DNA from: Bradyrhizobium sp. CB82
GTDB taxonomy: Bacteria > Pseudomonadota > Alphaproteobacteria > Rhizobiales > Xanthobacteraceae
NCBI RefSeq assembly: GCF_029714405.1
Contig: NZ_CP121650.1
Coordinates: 372,001-436,000 of the forward strand
Length of the DNA: 64,000 bases
Direction: 5' to 3'
A program made the translations under genes and the position numbers. Of this stretch, positions 59,903 through 64,000 are shown piece after piece. The notes beneath the pieces were generated by a model. The model worked only from the letters and a program-made list of their open reading frames with translations. It was not told the DNA's origin and ran no database searches. Position 1 is the stretch's first letter. Every line of letters begins with the position of its first letter.

Positions 59903-60727
59903 TCAATGGGCGGTCCAGCCGCCGTCGACCGGAAGCGCGATGCCTGTGATCGAAGCCGCCGCGTCGGTAGACAGGAACACCGCAAGCGTTCCGATCTCCT
60001 CAACGGTGGCAAAGCGCTTATTGGGTTGCTGCGCGAGCAGCACGTCACGAATGACTTGATCACGGGAAATGCCGTGCGCTTTCGCTTGGCCATCGATCTG
60101 CGCTTCCACGAGGGGAGTATAGACGTAGCCCGGGCAGATTGCGTTGCAGGTGATACCCTCTTCCGCGGTCTCGAGCGCTGTGACCTTTGTCAGACCGACG
60201 ATGCCGTGCTTGGCCGCGACGTACGCTGCCTTGAAGGGGGATGCCACCAAGGCATGCGCAGAAGCGATATTGATGACCCTGCCGAACCCATTCTGGCGCA
60301 TCGCGGGCAGTGCAAGACGCGTCGTATGAAATGCGGACGACAAGTTGATCGCGAGGATCTGGTCCCACTTTTCTACTGGAAACAGGTCGAGCGGCGCAAC
60401 ATGCTGGATCCCAGCATTGTTGACGAGGATATCAAGCCGGCCAGATTGTGCGACCGTAGCCGCGATCATTTCGGCGATCGACTTCGGCTTGCTCATATCG
60501 GCCGCCGAATAGTTCGCCTTGACGCCAAATTCCGCGGCAATCTGCTCGCGTGTCCGACCAATTGCTTCTGGGGCGCCAAGGCCATTGAGCACGATATCAG
60601 CACCGGCAGCCGCCAGCTCCCGCGCGATGCCAAGCCCGATACCGCTTGTTGAGCCCGTGACCAGCGCCACCTTGCCGACCAGCGTCCGCGTAGCAGTTGG
60701 AGCCTGCGATTTGACCGAAATATTCAT
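59903..60727 (-). CDS. bdhA: 3-hydroxybutyrate dehydrogenase
   Basis: SDR of 274 aa oxidising D-3-hydroxybutyrate to acetoacetate. Cofactor motif TGSTSGIGLGIA, NNAGIQHV, catalytic Ser in INIASAHALVASP and YVAAK (Tyr, Lys), and the BDH-type PGYVYTPLVEAQIDGQAK with substrate-side residues. C-terminus ends ALPVDGGWTAH. An N-terminal ~15-residue extension precedes the Rossmann fold. Divergent from the broken LysR gene, which may once have regulated it. Confidence 0.93.
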   Translation of the reverse strand: MNISVKSQAPTATRTLVGKVALVTGSTSGIGLGIARELAAAGADIVLNGLGAPEAIGRTREQIAAEFGVKANYSAADMSKPKSIAEMIAATVAQSGRLDILVNNAGIQHVAPLDLFPVEKWDQILAINLSSAFHTTRLALPAMRQNGFGRVINIASAHALVASPFKAAYVAAKHGIVGLTKVTALETAEEGITCNAICPGYVYTPLVEAQIDGQAKAHGISRDQVIRDVLLAQQPNKRFATVEEIGTLAVFLSTDAAASITGIALPVDGGWTAH

Positions 60728-60918
60728 GATCCGAGCCTCTCGTTGGTGGTTACCGATCTCACGACCGGACCTTGGCTTTCGTGGACTCTGAGGGATTTCC
60801 CGACTTCGCGGAAATGCTCATTGGCTTCCGAAACCATACGCTGGCGCTATTGCGGTTGGGATGTCATTCGCGGCCCCGATCGGCTAGATTTCGGGACGAT
60901 CTTGCTGGGAGCCGATCC

Positions 60919-61807
60919 ATGGAAATGCACCAGGTCCGCTATTTTCCTCGCGGTGGCGCAGTACCTCAACTTCACACGCGCCGCCGAAGTATGCAATGTG
61001 ACGCAGCCCTCGCTGACCCGCGCGATCAAGCAGCTCGAAGCCGAGCTCGGCGGCGATCTGTTTCGGCGTGAGCGGCCGGCTGCCCAATTGACCGAGCACG
61101 GTCAGCGTATGCATCCACTGCTCAAGCAATGCTATGAGGCGGCGGCCCGGCGCCCGCTCACTCGCCTCGTCGTTCAAGAGCGGCGAGATCGGTGCGCTGC
61201 GCGTCGCATTGACGCATTCGATCGACCTTGCGCTGCTCATTCCTCACCTCGACCAGATCAAACGGCAGTTCAACCGGCTCGAATTCCGCTTCCTGCGCGG
61301 CACCGGCCGGGAGGTCTGCGAACTCCTGAAAAAGGGCGAAGCCGAACTCGGCATCGCTGCCGTGATCGATGAAGCCTGGGAGCGGCAATGTCTGGCCGCT
61401 GTTCACCGAGGATTTCGACCTCGTGGTCAGCAAGAGCCACCGACTGGCCGAGCGAGGCAATATCGAGTTCGATGATCTGCGCTCAGAACAATTGCTGAGT
61501 CGAACCTATTGCGAGCATTCCAAGCGGATCTTGGCGAACCTGCGCGAGCACGGCATCGACGTCGTTCACAGCCATGAAGTTTCCAGTGAGCGCGATCTGA
61601 TCGAGCTCGTCGAAGCCGACATCGGGGTGGCGATGGTGCCGCACACCTCGCCTGTCCCGGCAAGCCTCAAACGCGCAGCCGTTGCCGGACTGGACGCCCG
61701 CCGCACCGTCAATTTGTATGGCGTTTGCCGGGCGCCAGCGCACCGCAGTCGCGTCCGCCGTCATGCGAATGCTGCGCGGCGCCGACTGGCGGGAGATCGC
61801 GGGATAG
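60919..61807 (+). pseudogene. LysR-family regulator broken by about four single-base indels
   Basis: Starts MEMHQVRYF at 60919. An extra base near 60942-60947 shifts the frame, after which LAVAQYLNFTRAAEVCNVTQ, PSLTRAIKQLEAELGGDLFR and HGQRMHPLLKQCYEAA continue. A second shift near 61145 leads to SLASSFKSGEIGALRVALTH, a third near 61380 to WPLFTEDFDLVVSKSHRLAE, and a fourth near 61725 to AGRQRTAVASAVMRMLRGAD with stop at 61807. The full LysR fold (HTH, substrate domain) can be pieced together over 889 bases. Divergent from bdhA. Confidence 0.85.
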
Positions 61808-61838
61808 CTCGGCCGATTTTGCCGCCCGCAGAGCGAGG

Positions 61839-62561
61839 TCAGCCCAAAGTCAATCGGCTCGCGCTTTCCAGCGCTTTGAGCAAGTCATCGATTTCCATGC
61901 GCTTGCGGAAGTCGGGATCGACGAAGCGCGCCTTCACGAGGCCGTCGCGCCCAACGACGAACACTGCGGGGATCGGTAGCATCCAGCCATCATTGCCATG
62001 AAAGCGCGCCATGTCCTGATAGGAAAGCAGCCCCTGGATCTCGGTACCCAGCCAGATCGCCAGATTCAGGGACAGCGCGTAGCCGTTGTCGAGATCGGTC
62101 AGGACTGGGAACGGCGCACCTGAATCGGCCTTGAGCTGCTCGGTGAATTCCTGCGTCTCCGGCATGATGGCAACAACGTGCGCGCCCATCGCCTTGATAC
62201 GGTCTTGCGCCTGGATCACCGCCCGCACGTTCAGCCGGCAATAAGGGCACCAATGGCCGCGAAAGAACATGACCGCCACCGGGCCGCGCTCGAGCAGCGA
62301 CGGCAGCGTGACCAGCCGCCCATTCTCGTCAGGCAACATGAACGGCGGCATCACCTCGCCCGGGCGCGGCGCATTCTCGCCGCCGCCATTCTCGACAAGT
62401 CTTGCCACAAGGCGATCGACCGCCTGGCCATAGGCCGGAAAGATCTCGCGGCCGGCATCGGCATAGGCTCGAAGCTGCTCGTTCAGCGTGCCCTCCATGT
62501 CACGGCAGCGCTTGAAGGCAAGTTTGAGCCGTTCGGCATTGGCTGGTGAAAGGGACGTCAT
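61839..62561 (-). CDS. Peroxiredoxin-like (AhpC/TSA) protein
   Basis: 240 aa from ATG 62561 with GGAG upstream. A helical N-terminal segment (1-75) precedes a thioredoxin-fold domain: PGEVMPPFMLPDENGRLVTL, FFRGHWCPYCRLNVR with a CxxC pair, HVVAIMPETQEFTEQLK, FPVLTDLDNGYALSLNLAIWLG and PAVFVVGRDG. The WCPYC motif and length match the peroxiredoxin-like family that likely reduces peroxides. Its stop is about 31 bases from the end of the LysR remnant. Confidence 0.9.
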   Translation of the reverse strand: MTSLSPANAERLKLAFKRCRDMEGTLNEQLRAYADAGREIFPAYGQAVDRLVARLVENGGGENAPRPGEVMPPFMLPDENGRLVTLPSLLERGPVAVMFFRGHWCPYCRLNVRAVIQAQDRIKAMGAHVVAIMPETQEFTEQLKADSGAPFPVLTDLDNGYALSLNLAIWLGTEIQGLLSYQDMARFHGNDGWMLPIPAVFVVGRDGLVKARFVDPDFRKRMEIDDLLKALESASRLTLG

Positions 62562-62630
62562 CTTCAGCTCCGGCACAAGAGTTAAGGCCTACTATTTTGC
62601 ATTTCGTCCGCCCCGCAAGAAGAGCTGCAA

Positions 62631-62912
62631 TCAGTTCACGTAAAAATTGCCAGTCGGGTCGAGCCTACCAGAGGTGTAGTAAAGCGAGCCCTTATCCATG
62701 AAGAACACCGTGTTCTCGGGGACCTTTTTAGCATTTTTCACCATCGCTTCATGGTTCTTCTCAGTTGACGCCATTGCCATGGCCGACATCTTGCCCGGCC
62801 TGCCGTAGATGTAGGCGATGCCAGACTTCAATTCCCAGGGTGTCTGCGCGAATGCGGCCGTGGCGATCACAAATGCGCCCGCGGCGATGAGGCTCTTGGA
62901 CAGCGTCGTCAT
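62631..62912 (-). CDS. Small secreted protein, unknown function
   Basis: 93 aa from ATG 62912, preceded by AGGAGG/GGAG (cctcct on the plus strand). Signal peptide TLSKSLIAAGAFVIATAAFA, mature part QTPWELKSGIAYIYGRPGKM ... AMVKNAKKVPENTVFFMDKG ... SGRLDPTGNF. No cysteines. Similar exported proteins occur in Bradyrhizobium but I know no function. Divergent from the DUF302 gene; shared 231-bp control region. Confidence 0.78.
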   Translation of the reverse strand: MTTLSKSLIAAGAFVIATAAFAQTPWELKSGIAYIYGRPGKMSAMAMASTEKNHEAMVKNAKKVPENTVFFMDKGSLYYTSGRLDPTGNFYVN

Positions 62913-63025
62913 TGGATACTCCTCCTGATTTGACCTGGACGCCCGACAGTCGGACGCACTGCCATCGAACGCCCGATGACAAGGGAACGGAAATGCCGAT
63001 GCCCAATCGGTTTGATAGCCGCCGC

Positions 63026-63056
63026 CTATCGCGCCGCGATAGCGTGGGGCTATCGC
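63026..63056. promoter_or_regulatory. Three CTATCGC half-sites in the divergent control region
   Basis: CTATCGC (63026-63032), its inverse GCGATAG (63036-63042) and a direct copy CTATCGC (63050-63056), 24 bases from the first. They lie between the divergent secreted-protein and DUF302 genes and look like an operator, but no known factor is recognised. Confidence 0.4.
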
Positions 63057-63143
63057 CTCAAGAGCCAGACGGCATTTCACCTTCTTGAGGGCGGCGTGCA
63101 TCCTTCCCGCAATCCAAAGCTGCCATCCACCGGAGGAAATGCC

Positions 63144-63638
63144 ATGGGCCGTCACATCACTTTGCGTCTTGCGAATCTCGCCACCTCGCTTCTGCTGTTG
63201 TTCCTCTTGCTTTCGGCTGCGACATCCGTCGCGCGGGCCGACAGCGATGATGGCATCGTGCGCGTGAAGAGCGCAGTACCGATGTCGGAAGCGATCAGCC
63301 GCATCAAGGCGGACATTGCCGCCAAGGGCATCAAATTTTTCCTGCAGGTCGATCAGTCGAAGCTTGCCGCTGACGCCGGCATCAAGCTCCGGCCCTCAAC
63401 TCTGCTCATCTTCGGTAATCCGCCGCTCGGCACTCAGTTCATCACAGCCAATGCCAACGCGGGGCTCGACTGGCCGGTCCGCCTGCTGCTCACGCAGGAC
63501 GACAACGGCGACGTCTGGGCCGTATGGACAGATTTCGACTGGATCGCCAAGCGCCACAAAATCGGCAATCGCGACGCGCAGTTCAAGATGGCGACCATGG
63601 TTGTCAAGTCCATCACCTCCACCATCGCTACCAAGTAG
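63144..63638 (+). CDS. DUF302 domain secreted protein
   Basis: 164 aa from ATG 63144 (GGAGG upstream). Signal peptide MGRHITLRLANLATSLLLLF and following LLLSAATSVARA, then a DUF302 domain: VRVKSAVPMSEAISRIKADI, FFLQVDQSKLAADAGIKLRP, LLIFGNPPLGTQFITANANA and LDWPVRLLLTQDDNGDVWAV. DUF302 is a small alpha/beta fold of uncertain function, sometimes linked to stress. The mature protein is probably periplasmic. Confidence 0.88.
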   Translation: MGRHITLRLANLATSLLLLFLLLSAATSVARADSDDGIVRVKSAVPMSEAISRIKADIAAKGIKFFLQVDQSKLAADAGIKLRPSTLLIFGNPPLGTQFITANANAGLDWPVRLLLTQDDNGDVWAVWTDFDWIAKRHKIGNRDAQFKMATMVVKSITSTIATK

Positions 63639-63727
63639 CAGCGAAAATGCCCGGGCGTCGGGCCGCATCGAAAGACGCGGACCGATCACGCAAGCGACGC
63701 TCTAATCCGGCCTTGGAGAGCCGTCCC

Positions 63728-64000
63728 ATGACCAGCAAGAAATTCGACGTGGTGATCCTGGGCGGCGGCAACGCGGGCATCGGTGTGACCGGCCCGGTTC
63801 GCCGCGCCGGCCTCTCGGTCGCGATGATCGAGCCCCGCGATCTTGGCGGCACCTGTCCCAACCGCGGCTGCACGCCGAAGAAGATTCTGGTCGCAGCGGG
63901 CCAGGCACTGCACGACATCGAGCGCGCGTCCGCTCATCACATCACGGTCGGCAATCCCCAGCTCGATTGGGCGGCGCTGATCGACCGTGAGAAGGCGATG
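63728..64000 (+). CDS. FAD-dependent pyridine nucleotide-disulfide oxidoreductase, 3' end outside window
   Basis: First 91 residues only. FAD-binding VVILGGGNAGIGVTGPVRRAG and the redox disulfide Cys43/Cys48 in GGTCPNRGCTPKK (CxxxxC) mark a class I flavin disulfide reductase such as glutathione reductase or mercuric-reductase-like enzymes. The typical GxGxxG is changed (GGGNAG). Substrate cannot be judged from the visible part. Confidence 0.88.
   Translation, partial: MTSKKFDVVILGGGNAGIGVTGPVRRAGLSVAMIEPRDLGGTCPNRGCTPKKILVAAGQALHDIERASAHHITVGNPQLDWAALIDREKAM

Noticed and set aside
48357..64000. Integrated island attached at tRNA-Ser
   Set aside because: The gene content downstream is accessory-like, but I found no integrase and no second copy of the tRNA 3' end inside the window. 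It may extend beyond the edge.

Overview
The window reads as chromosomal DNA of a Bradyrhizobium-like alphaproteobacterium. The evidence is high GC, an atpHAGDC operon without the F0 genes, an mdh-sucCDAB-lpd block, an obgE-proB-proA-nadD-rsfS-rlmH block, and dispersed GC-rich palindromes of the type seen throughout Bradyrhizobium. This assignment rests on recalled gene order and protein resemblance; no search was run.

Layout. 1-4.7 kb: an ABC exporter pair (permease cut by the left edge) divergent from a TesA-type esterase, then thpR and zapE. 5-15.5 kb: TCA-cycle operon mdh-sucC-X-sucD-sucA-sucB-SDR-lpd. 15.5-21.3 kb: a membrane protein, a DUF4337 protein, xerC divergent from priA, and an RlpA-like protein. 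21.9-27.0 kb: F1 ATP synthase operon atpHAGDC. 27.1-28.9 kb: a decayed patch with an internally deleted class III cyclase, a small Cys-rich secreted protein and a broken thioesterase. 29-46.3 kb: mostly minus-strand housekeeping genes (two RppH-like Nudix hydrolases, a polysaccharide-deacetylase-like protein, ctpA, envC, rlmH, rsfS, nadD, proA, proB, obgE, a GNAT, rpmA, rplU). This block is interrupted by a Bug-type binding protein plus sulfatase, and by a MaoC protein plus DMT exporter. 46.6-48.4 kb: an unusual ROK-like protein whose motif order suggests circular permutation, then tRNA-Ser(CGA).

48.5-64 kb looks accessory: a PP2C phosphatase truncated at a 16-bp tandem repeat, a Cache-type adenylate cyclase, a bufferin-type RiPP operon (DUF2282 precursor, DUF692/MNIO enzyme, DUF2063 partner, DoxX) behind a sequence matching an ECF sigma-F promoter, a SAM-cyclase-ATPase-TPR protein, a DUF2798 protein, a patatin plus 3-hydroxybutyrate dehydrogenase pair, a LysR gene broken by several frameshifts, a peroxiredoxin-like protein, a small secreted protein, a DUF302 protein and the start of a flavin disulfide reductase.

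Most noteworthy: the bufferin operon with its candidate sigma-F promoter; the apparently permuted ROK protein; the PP2C gene closed by repeat expansion; and the decayed patch between the atp operon and the Nudix genes. Starts were moved from the longest frame where a Shine-Dalgarno sequence, signal peptide or conserved N-terminus argued for it.
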